From Apium graveolens (lineage: Eukaryota > Streptophyta > Magnoliopsida > Apiales > Apiaceae), in assembly GCF_009905375.1 (NCBI RefSeq), contig NC_133657.1, forward strand, positions 66,032,219 to 66,096,218: a DNA stretch of 64,000 bases, in the 5' to 3' direction. Both the position numbers and the translations under genes were made by a program. Under the pieces are notes generated by a model, which made no database searches, was not told where the DNA came from, and worked only from the letters and a program-made list of their open reading frames with translations. This document shows positions 32,246-45,295 of this stretch, piece after piece; position 1 is the stretch's first letter; each line of letters starts with the position of its first letter.

Positions 32246-33120
32246 GCCTCAAAATTTAGAAACTAATATACTACAAAGGGGGAAATTTAGTTGATGGCTT
32301 ATAGTTTTGTAGCTATTTATAGGCATAATTTTACATGGTCAATATGTAATATTAGGTTGTGCAGTTACGAATGTGGAAATAATTGATATTATTGACCCTA
32401 TAAATTTTAAAATGAAATTATTCTTCAGTGTCATTCAGTTCAAAACAAAAGTTGACTTATCAAATCATTTCAAAAATTTGCATGTGCCTACCCCCGTGAA
32501 TTTAGGAAATCTGCATTTCCTTTATGTAAACACAATACTTCTTTTAACTTTTCATATTTGTCTGAAGATTCGGACTTCTAAAAGTTGACAAGTCGATTTC
32601 ATCTTGTTACTTTTACTAAAAGATGTTATTGTTTTCTATTACAAAAAAAAAAATCAAACTACCTTTTCATAAAAACATTTCTTTGCCAACTCGCAAGATA
32701 CCCTTTTTTGAAGCCACAAAAGGTCATATATACACTTTTTTTTAAAAAAACAAAAATTACATACTATAAATAGGCTTGCATGACTCCCCAATAAAAAAAA
32801 ATTACACCAAAATTCTTTTTTTTTTCCAATTTAATATTAGGACTTAAAACTAGGTTTTCATTGAATATTTTCGTTGCCGACTACCGAGATACCCTTTTTG
32901 AGGGCACAAAAAGTAATACATACACTTTAAAAAAACAAAAATTACGTACTACAAATAGGCTTGCATGACTACCCAACAAAAAAAAATTACACCAAAATAA
33001 TTTTTTTCCAATTTAATATGAAGACTCAAAACTAGGTCTCCATTATATTTTTCCCACTTAAAACACTTACAAACAATTCAACCCAAGTACAATTCAATCC
33101 GGGAGGAAAGAAAAAAAAAA
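32246..33120. repeat. AT-rich spacer with a duplicated block of about 190 bp
   Basis: Two consecutive blocks, about 32665-32855 and 32862-33045, share the order GATACCCTTTTT, CACAAAA-GT-ATA-ATACACTTT, AAATAGGCTTGCATGACT, AAAAATTACACCAAAAT and CCAATTTAATAT. They are diverged direct repeats. No gene seen. Confidence 0.7.
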
Positions 33121-33130
33121 GGAATTACCC

Positions 33131-33187
33131 CAGAACGTCACTTCTTCTGGGCCTCGAGGGTTGAAACCCGGAGGAAGTGGCGTTCTG
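33131..33187. repeat. Hairpin with 21-bp stem and 15-nt loop
   Basis: Arm 33131-33151 (CAGAACGTCACTTCTTCTGGG) pairs with arm 33167-33187 along all 21 positions; in RNA of the plus strand three pairs are G-U wobbles and the rest are Watson-Crick. The loop is 33152-33166. It is GC-rich in an AT-rich setting. Related blocks occur at 18150-18250. It could be a MULE end, a leader exon fold or a small-RNA source. Confidence 0.7.
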
Positions 33188-33720
33188 TGCCACTTTTGGA
33201 ATGTTTTGAACGCCTGTGCCAAAAAACAGAAGTTTCAGTTGAAATGTGTCAAAAATGTCAGGGAGCCGAAGTTGAGGGGGTTGTACATGAGAATATAGTA
33301 TGCAAGAATTGAAATATGGATTTTTCTAGTGTGTGCCCATGGACACATGCTAAGAAAGTGTGATAGATGAGGTGTAAAAAATTGATTGGTGGAGAGTTCA
33401 TTTATACTTAAATTTAAAACTGAATTAAGTGTTAATATAGTATATATATATTTGACAAAAAAGCTTTTAAAGTTAATTTTAAAAAAATTACCTAAAATGA
33501 CTACGATTTTGTATCTAAAAGTCAAATCGCATTTTTATAAAATAAATACATTAAACTTTTGCGATTATAAAAGTAAAGATAATCATGATTTTTTATTAAA
33601 AACCGACTTACGTTAAATATTGCGTTCATTATACACCTTCAATGCCCTTAAGCACCTTAAGGTAACTTACATATAGCACCATCATCTTTTCTATATATAA
33701 TCAGAGAACATGGTGGGATG
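33188..33720. other. AT-rich spacer
   Basis: No gene found. ORFs at 33235-33525 (-) and 33386-33616 (+) overlap each other, are low-complexity and are probably chance. Confidence 0.5.
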
Positions 33721-34378
33721 AATTGAATGGTTGAACCCGAGTGTTTACATTAACAAGCACACTACACTACACTGTTATTTAAGTTTTTTATCATACACAT
33801 AATATGTGAGTGTCGTAAATAACAATAATTTATTTAACTTTAAACATGATTACTGAAATATTTGTATAGTTAGTTTTGAACAATTGAATTTGAGATATAA
33901 AGTTAAGTATAGTATATAAACTGATCATTCCCTTATTTATAACAATATAGTATATAAACGGATCATTCCTTATTTATAACAAGGTGATAATATTGATGAG
34001 ATTAAAAAGTCTCATTGAAATGACTAATTTACCCTTGTATTTTAACTTATTTATAACATGGTGATAATATTGGTTAGATTAAAAAGTCTCATTGAAATGA
34101 CTAATTTACCCCTGTATTTTAAATTTATATAAAAGAGGATGTTGGGAAGAATTGAACCCGAGTCTTTACATTAACAAGCACATCACCTTACCACTACACC
34201 ACACTGTTATTCAAGTTTTTTATCATACACATAATATCTGAGTGCCATAAATAACGATAATTTATTTAACTTAAACATGATTACTAAAATATTTGTACAG
34301 TTAGTTTTGAACAATTGAATTTGAGATATAAAGTTAAGTATAGTATATAAACGGATCATTCCCTTATTTATTAAACAA
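33721..34378 (-). repeat. Direct duplication with tRNA-promoter-like (SINE-like) segment
   Basis: About 230 bp at 33721-33950 recur at 34148-34378. Between them a block of about 80 bp (ATTAAAAAGTCTCATTGAAA ... TTTACCC) is itself tandemly doubled. On the minus strand 34202-34186 resembles a pol III A box (GTGGTGTAGTGGTAAGG) and 34159-34149 a B box (GGGTTCAATTC), spaced as in tRNA-derived SINEs. The first copy has lost part of the A box. Confidence 0.5.
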
Positions 34379-37312
34379 TTTTTAAATTGGAAAGTATATC
34401 TCATACATTTTTAATATATATTTTTTAATAAAAAAAATTGTACATATAATTAATTTTTTTATATGTTGAAAAGAAATACACTTATATAAATACTATATAT
34501 GTGTACTACATATAAAATTAGAACTTGACCCATTTTTCAAAAAATACTCAAAATTTGACTAAATGATCTGCCCATAAATACCACGTCACTACCTGTGTTT
34601 AATTTAAATTACGAGTTTGACTAGAAAATCTTACCAACAAACAAAATTTTTGTGATATCTTATGTTGGTAAAAATTAATATCTTTGAGGTCTCTATAGAA
34701 TCAAGTCAATTGATATTATGTATCAAAATTACTAGTTTCAAAATTTTACCCATTTTGAAAAAATACTCGAAATTTAACTACATGATCCAGCCGAAAATAC
34801 ATCATCATTATCTAGGTTTAATAAATTTAAATTACAAGTTCGACGAGAATATTACCAATAAGGATGAATTTTATAATATCTTATATTAATAAAAATTAAT
34901 ATTTTTGAGCTCTTTATACGATCAAGTCAATTGATATTATGTATCAAAATTACTAACTGACTGGTTTTATATTATTACATCAGGAACTTGACCCAATATT
35001 TAAATATATTCAAAATTTGTCATGAGATGTCACAAACTCTGTTAAAACTATGAATATATACTAAATCGATTTATTAATTAATGTTTCACTTTAAAAAAAT
35101 TAGGTTTAAATTATTATTCAATTATGGTGAATTTATAAAGAGGTTTCCCTAAAGTCCTATTTTTTCATTCTCTTTTTAAAAAATAAAACTACAACTATAA
35201 AATAAAATTAATAATTTTCATTAATATGTTATTTGAAAAATGGTAAGACATTTGATGCTTTTTCATTAAAAATAGTTTAATTATTGCATTATTTAATTAA
35301 AGATAGATTTATATTCAAATATTTGTAAGACAAATCCTAAATTTTATATTATTCAATTTGATATGGTTATTATAAGTAATCATATACATAAATTCCCTAT
35401 ATTTTTTATAGAGTTCTCGAGTCCAAAATCCTGACTTTATTTTACAATCCAATCTAATGGTCCAGCTTTTATGTTTCTAATCATTTAAAAACTAAAATAA
35501 TAAACTACATGATATAAACGTGTGTTATGGTATTATATCATTAATGTTCAGCAAGTTGAATATTTACGTGTTCTATAACGTGAATATGTATGTTCTTCAA
35601 ACTGATCTTGTTCTATAAAATCATATGTTCGGCAATGTTCAACTTGTCAAATGTATGAGATTTGCAAGATATTTATTATAATAGTGATATTTGAATAACA
35701 TGATTCACATATAATACGTTTTACAAAAAAATTGATACTATCTTACTTGCAGAACATATATGTACTATCGTACTGAACTAAAAATAAGAACTCACTAGAA
35801 CTTAACTCATATATCTCTATATATATAAACTTGAAAAATTGTAGAATTCAATATTTTGAAGAAAAAAAATTAGCAATAATAAATTTACAAAAAAATATTT
35901 AGTGTTGGAAAATATTGTACAACTATTTTAAATTATTTGAAAAAGGGTTAAAACTATAATGTATTGTACTATTTGAGTTGATCCATGTTATCCTATCTAA
36001 ATTAGAAAAATAATATTAGTCGATATATTGAAAGGATTAACAAGTTCAACTAATATTTTAAAAAAAATCATCAAATTGAAAATATTTAATTTTAAAAAAA
36101 TAATATACAATGTTATCAAGTTACTATAAAAAAATATTAGAATAATATATGAAAAAACTTTAAAATGATTTGAATGATAATATTAGAACAAATTTATCTT
36201 CAGATTCTTGAAAAACAACTTTTGAATATCAGTAGTTAGTCTTGACGATATATAAATTATTTTTATGTCAGATCCATGGCTAATGCTCTGTCGAGTTAAA
36301 ACAGATATTGTTTGATTGTTAGTGCTATTACGACTACGATATGTAAATAATTGTAATTTATTTATTAGATAATTATAATTTTTGAATAATAATAAATACA
36401 TGTTATTTGAGTAATTTAATGAATAACAATTAGATATATATACATGACCAGGATATCTAGCATATAAATAAACGAGACTAACATAATTTTCTCAAAAATA
36501 TAATAAATAATAATTTACATACATATACACTCATGTGACTATATCTTTACCTATATTAAAAGATTCAATTTTGATGGTGTATTTCAGAGTTATTGATATA
36601 TATACTAGAAGAAAATAACAAAAGTTTTTTATGTTCTGAAAATAAGAATGATCAATTAAATTTAAGGTTTCTTCAATGTGTTAAAAACTAAACAGATTAT
36701 GTCAATTTTAATTTATGAATTGACAATAATCCGACATCTTATAAAATTCACTTTGTATAATAGAGAGGATTAAAATCTAAATACACGGTCGGAATCAATT
36801 TTAGTTAATGAATTAAGACATTAGCAATGATATTAAATCAAAATAAACGTTGAATTAAAGAAGTAACATTTTAAAAAAAAAAATAAACTTATGTTAATTG
36901 AAGTGTAAATTCTACTTTGTTGAATATTACAGTTGCAGGTCTTGACCACTTTAATTATGCATTACTAATCCTTTTAATTTAAGCAAGATAATTGTAAATT
37001 ATTAAAGATTTTAGTAATAAAATATCTCATTAATCCAGGTTTATTTGACCAAAACTCAAAAAATTTACTCGACTCTGCAATATACATATATGTTAATTTT
37101 TAGTTTCTTTTCATAAATATGTTGACAATATTTGATGGATTAACTACAATTTTTTTCTTTTACACGTACAATGACTACCCTGCTTTTATTTATTTAGTAA
37201 AGTAAATACAAATTACACGACACAAATAAGAAAATATGTATTATGATTAATGAGATATATTAAAAACATTATTAATGTTTTACATGAAAATCATACACAT
37301 TGATAGATACTC
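34379..37312. other. AT-rich intergenic spacer
   Basis: I see no gene, transposase motif or LTR in this stretch of almost 3 kb. A diverged direct repeat is present around 34540-34745 and 34750-34960 (AAATTTGACTA-ATGATC, AATTAATAT-TTTGAG-TCT, AAGTCAATTGATATTATGTA). Small ORFs are low-complexity. Confidence 0.55.
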
Positions 37313-38334
37313 TGTTAGGAATATATTGTGAACTTGATGATAAGTTAAAAAAATATCTTAGTAGATTTAACTTAGTGAATTTTGTAGCACTCGACGGATG
37401 ATCTAATATAGTCCCGACGGAAGAACTTTACAATCCCGACGGATGACAAATTAACATCCATCGCGTGATTAGCTTATGTAACAAATAAGTTCTATGGCAC
37501 ATTTCTGCAAACAACATGTTTTAAGTCAAGTAGATTGTGTAGGGTTCTCTAAGTCATGTTGACTACTAAATTGATATGCAGAATATGTTGACTAATTGTA
37601 AATATAAGATGTCTTGTAATTCTGTATAAATGAAATGGAGTCAAGTGACAGTAAAGACTCCCGACGGATGATCTACAAGACTCCCGACGGATGATCAGTA
37701 ATGTCCCGACAGATGATCAAATTCAAATAGATGTTGACAGTGAAAACACAGTCACATGCGTTGGGTGTTTGCAAAAGGAATGTGGCAGCCTGTTAAGCAG
37801 GATTTCGAGAACAAAAAAGCATTACCATTTCCATGCAATTGTGAAGATATTCAAAGATGCTCAAATAGAGTAGTGAAGTAGCATGGAGTTAGACTAGATA
37901 TATTTTATTTTATTATCTTGTATTAATGTCATATAAACTTGGTGATATAAAAACCAAGTGTAGCAAGTAGAACAATTAACTAAGCAAGCTTATTTTCATA
38001 GATACATATCAAGTTGTATTCTGTGAGCATTTCTCTATAGTTTAGTTGTTCAAACTTGTAAGCAGCTGTGAGCTATTCAAAGCTTCACAGAGTTCTCAGT
38101 TTATATATATATATTTATATATATGGTGGATACTTTCAAATCCACCAGAAAGTTGTAAAAGCTTGTGTATTTATTACTTAGTGTTTTGATTTCTATCACA
38201 CTTTTATTCCGCACCATTGCTAATAAAATACTGTTATATTTATCAAATTAGAACATTCTTTAAATTTGAAAAAGTAGCCAGAATTACATTCAATCCCTTT
38301 TCTTTAATTCTTGTTGTATTTTTAGGGAATAACA
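37313..38334 (+). repeat. 5' LTR of SIRE-2
   Basis: 1022 bp, TGTTAGG to AACA. It contains several (C)CGACGGATGATC boxes near 37393, 37414, 37436, 37663, 37684 and 37705, plus inverted forms (CATCCATCG). A 60-codon ORF (37691-37873) with a C-x2-C-x4-C cluster is present and is also open in the 3' LTR. Confidence 0.92.
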
Positions 38335-38336
38335 AT

Positions 38337-38348
38337 TGGTGTCAGAGC
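38337..38348 (+). other. Primer-binding site of SIRE-2
   Basis: TGGTGTCAGAGC differs by one base from the initiator tRNA-Met site used by the other two elements. Confidence 0.85.
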
Positions 38349-38376
38349 AAGCTCTTGAAGAACAAAGAGTATAAAG

Positions 38377-40793
38377 ATCACAACGAACAACAAGATTAAC
38401 AAAAAGGATGTTGTAGTGAAGATCCCATTTCTGGACAAAGACAACTATCCCCACTAGAAGGTGAAGATGCACCTACATCTTCTTTCTCAAGATTAAACCT
38501 ATGTGGATTGCATAGAGAGAGGTCCTCATGTACTATGAGAGCTGCAACTGGTAATGGACCATCTGTTCCAAAACCTAGGCATGAATGGTTAGATCCTGAC
38601 ATTGAACAAGTTAGGAAGGATAAGAAGGCCATGAATATATTGTTCAATGGAGTTGATGGTGATATGTTTGATAACATCATTAACTGTAAAACAACCAAAG
38701 AGGTTTGGGACACAATCCATATTATTTGTGATGGTACTAAGCAAGTTAGGGAGAACAAGATGTAGCTACTGATTCAGCAATATGAGCATTTCCACTGTTA
38801 AGAAAGTGAGTCTCTCACTGATATTTTTAGTAGATTTTAAAAACTACTAAATGCTCTGAAGTTTCATGGAAGAGTCTATCAAACAGAAGACTCTAACCTC
38901 AAGTTCCCAAGATCTCTTCCAAAGGAGTAGAAGCCAATGACAGTCTCATTGAGAGATTCACAAGATTACAAGGAGTTCACCTTGGAGAGACTGTATGACA
39001 TCCTGAAAACCTATGAGCTTGAAATAGAGCAAGATGAGAGGATGGAGAAAGGAAGGAAGAAAGGAGGGTCCATAGCACTGGTTGCTGAGTTAGAGAAGGA
39101 GAAAGAGATAAAGGTAGAAGCTGTTGAGTCTACATCAAAGGTCTGTGAAAGCAAGGGTAAAGGGCTGGTAGCTGAAAATGAAGATCAATTGAGCCAAGAT
39201 GACATGGATGATATTTATGAACATCTAGCATTCTTATCCAGAATATTTTCCAAGCTCAAATTCAAGAAGAATTTTGGAGCAACTAAGCCAAACAGAAACA
39301 TGGTTGATAAGTCAAAATTCAAGTGTTTCAAATGTGGCTTGGCGGGTCATTTTGCCAGTGAATGTAGAAAGTCTGATTTCAGCAAAAAGAAGTTTGAGCC
39401 TGTTGATTATAAACAGAAATACTTTGAGCTGCTCAAATAAAAGGAAAGGGCTTTCATCACACAGGAGAATGATTGGGCTGCAGATGGATTGGATGAAGAT
39501 GAAGAAACAAGCTATATCAATCTAGCCCTAATGGCCAAATTTGATGAAACAGAAACAAGTTCTTCAAGCAATCAGGTAATCACCACTAACCTAGCACATT
39601 TATCTAAAACTGAGTTTAATGATGCAACAAATGACATGTCCACAGAATTATATCACCTGTGTGTTACACTTAAATCCCTCAATAAGGAAAATGTTAAAAT
39701 TAAAGAAAATAATTTGTTTTTAAGTGAGAGGAATAATATGCTAGAATCTCGGTTTATTTAATTTGAGAAATTGAGAATTGAGTGTAAGATTGCTAAGGAT
39801 GAATTAACTGAGTCCTTGAAGAAAGAAGAGATTTTAAAGAAGCAGCTTGAACGAGAACAAGAAGTGATTAAGGCATGAAAATTATCTAGAGATGTTCATG
39901 CTCAAATCACTAAAGTTCAAGGTATTGAGTCCTTTTGTGATGCAGCCTGGAAGAAGAATAAAGAGAAGTTTGAGTCTAATTTGGTGGAAGGATTGCTGAC
40001 AGATGTGGGCTCGATGGATGATAAAAATCATCTGTCGGACAATCAAAAGGATTATCCGTCGAGTGACAAGGAGCCACATCCGTCGGCTATGAGTAAACCA
40101 GTTAGGAAAGCTAAGCTAGCTAAGTTGAATGAGAAATATGGATCAGTTTCCAAGAACTTTATTCCAGGAGAATCAAGTCAAGTCAGGAAGGAAAATAAAG
40201 TTAATGTTGGTCATCTGTCTATCAAGCAATTGAATGACACATTAGAAAAGATTGAGGTTAAAACATAAGCTAAAAAGAAAAATAATAGAAATGGGAAAGT
40301 AGGAATTAACAAACATAACAACTACACACCTGATAAATATGTACCAAGAAAAATCTGTGTTAAGTGTGGTAGTGTTAACCACTTGTCTGTTAATTGCAAA
40401 CTTGCTATGCCTACTTCCATGTCTGCACCCTCTTCTTTTCTCAACATGACTGCCATGCCTACCATGCTTATGAATGTTATGTCTACTCAGAATATGAATG
40501 CACAATTTGCTAATATGCCATTTGCACCTAATCCCTATTATGCTGCATTTAGTATGCCTCAAATACCATTTAGCATGCCTTACTGGAATAACATGTTTAC
40601 AAATAGCATGCCTTTTGCTGTTAATCAAAATGTGCATTATAATTCTGTTTTAATGACTGGTTTAAAAGGTCCAACTCAGATGACTAAGGAAGAATCAGAA
40701 ATTCCCAATTTAAATGAGATCAAACCTAAGAAACCAAAAAAAAAAGCTAACAAGGCAGGACCCAAGGAAACTTGGGTATCAAAATCAACTTGA
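38377..40793 (+). pseudogene. gag: SIRE-2 gag remnant
   Basis: The frame matching other SIRE Gag proteins begins with ATC at 38377 where a start codon would be expected, and the conserved Trp before KVKM is TAG (38455). Further pieces are at 38508-38765, 38937-39440, 39489-39761, 39981-40268 and 40383-40793 in shifting frames. Two CCHC knuckles survive: CFKCGLAGHFASEC (about 39330) and CVKCGSVNHLSVNC (about 40360). The end, ETWVSKST followed by TGA, matches the Gag ends of SIRE-1 and SIRE-3. Family motifs such as CATCCGTCGG are embedded in the coding part near 40030-40085. Confidence 0.88.
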
Positions 40794-40807
40794 TTTGATT
40801 TTGATGT

Positions 40808-43800
40808 GTGCAGGGAAACAGAAAGAATCTTTGGTATCTGGATAGTGGTTGCTCAAGGCACATGATTGGAGATTCCACCCTGCTCACTGAGTTCAAGGAA
40901 AGAGCTGGCCCAAGTATTACTTTTGGAGATGACAATAAAGGTTATATTGTGGGATATGGCTTGATTTCAAAGGATAATGTCATTATTGAAGAGGCTGCCC
41001 TAGTGGATGGACTCAAATATAATATGTTGAGTATCATCCAACTTTGTGATAAGGGCAACTCGGTCACTTTCAATTTAGAAGCCCGTGTTGTGAAAAACAA
41101 AAGGAGCAACAAAGTGGTTCTCACTGGAGTGAGAAAAGGAAATGCGTGCCTAGCTGACTTCAACTCATCAAATACAGAATCAGTCACTTGTCTTCTCAGT
41201 AAAGCAAGTCAAGATGAAAGTTGGCTATGGCACAATAAGCTATCCCATCTAAACTTCAAGACCATGAATGAACTTGTTAAGAAAGAATTGGTTAGAGGTA
41301 TTCCTCAAGTGGAATTTACAAAGGATGGATTGTGTGATGCCTGCCAAAAAGGAAAGCAGATCAAAGCATCATTCAGAAAGAAGCTTGATTCAACAATTGA
41401 ATAACCTTTGCAACTGTTGCACGTGGATTTATTTGGACCAATCAATGTGTTGTCCATCTCAAGAAAAAGATATTACTTAGTAATTGTAGATGATTTCTCA
41501 AAGTTCTCTTAGATATATTTTCTAAAATTTAAAGATGAAGCTAGTGAAATCATCATCAATCACATAAGGCAAATCAACAATCATCCTGACTTTAAAGTTG
41601 TTGGATTTTTAATGCAGCGGGGGCATGGAAAAACACTTTTTACACATACAAAATCCAAATAAAAGCATACTGATCATGAATAAAAATTCGAGGGATCGAA
41701 TCTAACCTTTTAAAATAATTCGGAGACAACGATCAGAGATCCTTAGCAGTTGCTCCTCAAGTGTGAAGCACTCCACCGGTATCCACCAAGAAAACGATGT
41801 TAAGGAGGAGGAAGGAGGTGGAGAGAATTGGGTTTTCCAAACTTTTTGGGTTTTCGGGTTCGAATGTGGGTTAGAATAAAAATAGGGTCTATAATAGTGT
41901 ATTTATAGGCAAAATTTTCAGCTGAAATTTTCCCATAAATAATATTATTATAATCCCATTTATTATTCTCATTAATAATTAAAACACCTTTTAATTATTA
42001 ATCATTTTTCTAAACACTTTAGAAATAATTCTCTCTCTTAATTTAATTTCCAAAAATTAAATCCTTAATTAATAATATTAAGAACTTTTCTTAATTAATT
42101 TATAATCAATTAAATCTCATTTAATCAATTATTAAATTTGCCAATTAATTATTTATTTCATAAATAAATAATTATTTGACCATTATTAATTAATTCCTCC
42201 ACCATTAAATCATTCTCTTTTTATGGTGTGACCCTGTAGGTTCAATATTAAGCCGGTAGTAGAAATAAATAATAATAAAATTATTTTATCATTATTCATA
42301 TAAATTCTCTAATTTATTAAATATGATTAATTAATTAATCACATTTATTCTACATCGTGAGGGATACTTCTCAGCATATCGCGACTATCCGGATAATATG
42401 AATTCACTGCTTAGAATATCAAGAACCTATTCAGTGAATAATTACCGTACAATAAACTCCTTCTACCCTACAATGTCCCGATTAAATACAAGGCATGGAT
42501 CTCGTGTCAAGCCTATCTAATTCAATCACTTGCTTACCATTTACTATGCGTGGTTCTATGCAAATTAGAAACTCCTTTCTAATTTCATTCACTCTGGCCA
42601 GAGATTCCTGAACTAGCATAAGTGGATCAGCCTTGAACATTCGCTTCCTTCACTGGAAGGGGTGGATCCTTTATTGATCATACACTATCTTCGTGTACAA
42701 ATTCCTATACCCAGAAGAGCCCTAATAATTGTCCCTGGAGACTAAGAACTAAACCAAAGCATAGTTCAGTGTATACAAGATGACTATGATGACCTCAAGT
42801 CTAAGGATACTTGTACAACTATCACTATGTGAATAACTGCTGACACGTGAGTGAACTCCATCAGTTATTCAGCTGTGCGAGTCATGTTCAGTGAACTTAT
42901 TCTATAATAAGCACCTACATACTAGCTATAGTGTCACCACACAAATGTCTATGAGAACAGACATCCTTCATAATGAAGCAATCATAGTATGTACCGATCT
43001 TTGCGGATTATTAATTACCAGTTAGTAATCCTATGACCAGGAACTATTTAAGTTTAGAGTTATCATCTTTTTAGGTCTCACTATTATGATCTCATCATAA
43101 TCCATAAAAAGATTTACTCTAAACTATGGTATATCTTATTTAAACACTTAAATAGATAAAGCCCGTAATAAAAACAAAACAAGTCTTTTATTAATATCAA
43201 TGAAATCAAAACAGATTACATAAAAGTTATTCCTAAATCCTAATACATGATTGGACTTAGGACATATTCCTTTCAAAAGTAAGAAGAATCAGGAGTGACA
43301 ATGGAACTGAGTTCAAGAATTCAATGATGAGATAATTTTGTGAAGAGAATGGGATCATGCATGAGTTCTCTGCATCAAGAACTCTACAATAAAATGGAGT
43401 AGTGGAAAGGAAGAACATATCTCTTATTGAAGCTGCAAGGATAATGCTTGAAGAATCAAAGATACCAACATACTTTTGGGCTGAAGCTGTGAACACTGCT
43501 TGCTACACTCAAAATATCTCTTTGGTTAATCAAGAAAAGTGCATGACACCCTACCAATTGTTCAAGAATAGGAAGCCAACTCTAAATTTTATTCATGTCT
43601 TTGGCTGCAAATGTTATATCTTAAGGAATCAAACTGAGCAACATGGAACATTTGATGCTAAAGCAGATGAAGGAATTTTTGTTGGATATGTTGTGGGAAA
43701 AGTATATAGAATCTACAATCTAAGATCCAACATTGTTATGGAATTAGTACATGTTGTGTTTGATGATAAAAAGATTGAAGGACTGCGAGATGGAGATTTC

Positions 43801-44772
43801 CATGAAAGCCTCAAGTTTGATAATGTGGAGATGGTTAGTGATGACAGTGATGATGAAACTGATCAAGAAACAGTGACTAAGGATAATGCAGAAAAATCTA
43901 CAACTAATGAAGCACATAATTCAACATCTGTCGAGTTACAAAATACTTCATCCGTCGGGAGACAATTTGCCTTATCTGTCGGGAGACAATCAACTTCATC
44001 CGTCGAGATACAAAGTGCATCATCCGTCGGAACAATGAGAGAAGCTGAGAGTCAGAATGGATCACCTATAGGAAGTACCCCTTTCTCAAATCAAAGATTC
44101 ACAAATTCAGGGGGAGTTTCTCATAATCAAAACTCAGTCATACATCAAGACAACAATCAGGCCTCTTCATCTAGAGCTAATCTACCTTAGAGATTTCAGG
44201 CTGATCCTAGAGAATCTCACTTAGTAGCTATAAAGAGAATTTTCAGATATCTCAAGGGAACACCAAAACTTGGCATTTGGTACCCTAGAGATTCTAGTTT
44301 TGATCTAACTGGCTATTCAGATGCAGATTATGCAGGTTGTAAAATAGACAGAAAAGTACAACAAGAACATGTCAATTTCTAGGGAACAAGCTTGTGTCCT
44401 GGTTCAGTAAAAAGCAAAATTCAGTTTCTACTTCTACAGCTGAAGCTGAATATATAGCTACTGGTAGTTGTTGTGCACAGATTTTGTGGATGAAAAACCA
44501 ATTGTTGGACTATGGTCTATAAATGGACAGAATTCCCATTTTCTGTGATAACACAAGTGCAATTGCCATCACTGAAAATCCAGTGCAACATTCAAGAACG
44601 AAGCACATAGATATCAAGTACCACTTCATTAGGGAATATGTGATGAATGGTACTGTGGAACTTCATTTTGTTCCAAGTGAAAAGTAGCTTGCAGATATCT
44701 TTACCAAGCCACTTGATGAATCTACATTTTCAAGGTTGGTAAGTGAGTTAAGTATGCTTAATTATTCTTGAA
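40808..44772 (+). pseudogene. pol: SIRE-2 pol remnant lacking the RT domain, split by a solo LTR
   Basis: Protease (LDSGCSRHM) and the pre-integrase zinc region are open to a TAA at 41402-41404. Integrase continues with stops, is interrupted at 41598 by a solo LTR, and resumes at 43281 with the RSDNGTEF motif and VVERKN. After SSRANLP and a TAG (44188) the sequence jumps directly to the region matching FQADPRE of SIRE-1. About 1.05 kb of the SIRE-1 equivalent, including all of the YVDD palm, is missing. RNase H remains (SDADYAGC, TAEAEY) with a small frameshift near 44355 and stops. It cannot encode a working polymerase. Confidence 0.9.
41599..43275 (-). mobile_element. Solo LTR (1677 bp), probably copia-type, inserted in SIRE-2 integrase
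   Basis: It begins TGTTGG and ends TTTCA on the plus strand and is flanked by the 5-bp repeat AAAGT (41594-41598 and 43276-43280). Read on the minus strand it starts TGAAAGGAATATGTCCTAAG, has AATAAAAG early, a TATA box CTATAAATAC near 41910, and ends ...CCAACA, which is normal LTR polarity. No primer site or internal region is present, so it was left by recombination between two LTRs. The long LTR and ends suggest a Ty1/copia Angela/Tork-type element, but this is tentative. Confidence 0.88.
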
Positions 44773-45295
44773 TCATTTCAGATAATTTTTGCAAGTTATA
44801 ATGCAGCCAGAAACTTAATTGATTTTTCAATTTTGGATGAAATTTTGGCTAAGTCAAAATTTACATCCCGACGGATGCTCATTATCCATCGAGTTTGATC
44901 ATCCATCGGAATAATATTTATTAATAAAAATCAATTACTGATGGATTATTTTATATAACCCGACGAATAATTGTTTTATTCTCATCCGTCGAATTGTCTC
45001 AATCTTAGCCGTTAAGACTCAGAACATTATCCATCGGGTATACTTATAGTTTACAAGTATAACACGACGGATAATTGACAGAATTTGGACAGTTTATTTT
45101 TTTTAAAACGGCTATTTTGGGCTATTTTGATTGGTTACTTTATTTCACTTTATCATTTTGACCGTTTATTTCTGAGATAGTATAAAAACAGAATTCATTT
45201 TTATTCTATTCTTTTATCATTCTCAAATCAATTGCTCTAACTCCTTTATTCTCCAAAGCAAATACTCTCTCTCTGCAAATTTCCATACTTTAACA
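44773..45295 (+). promoter_or_regulatory. SIRE-2 motif cluster and internal promoter before the third ORF
   Basis: At least seven GACGGAT/CATCC(G/A)TCG motifs lie between 44868 and 45085, followed by TATAAAAA at 45181-45188 and a pyrimidine-rich leader to the ATG at 45296. The same motif marks the SIRE-2 LTRs. Promoter function is inferred from this layout and its recurrence in the other two elements. Confidence 0.55.

Noticed and set aside
33235..34889. Several short AT-rich ORFs on both strands
   Set aside because: Low-complexity Ile/Leu/Lys/Asn composition, mutual overlap and no promoter or motif support.
41599..43275. Host intron or gene in SIRE-2 integrase
   Set aside because: TG...CA ends with AAAGT direct repeats on both sides show it is an inserted solo LTR.
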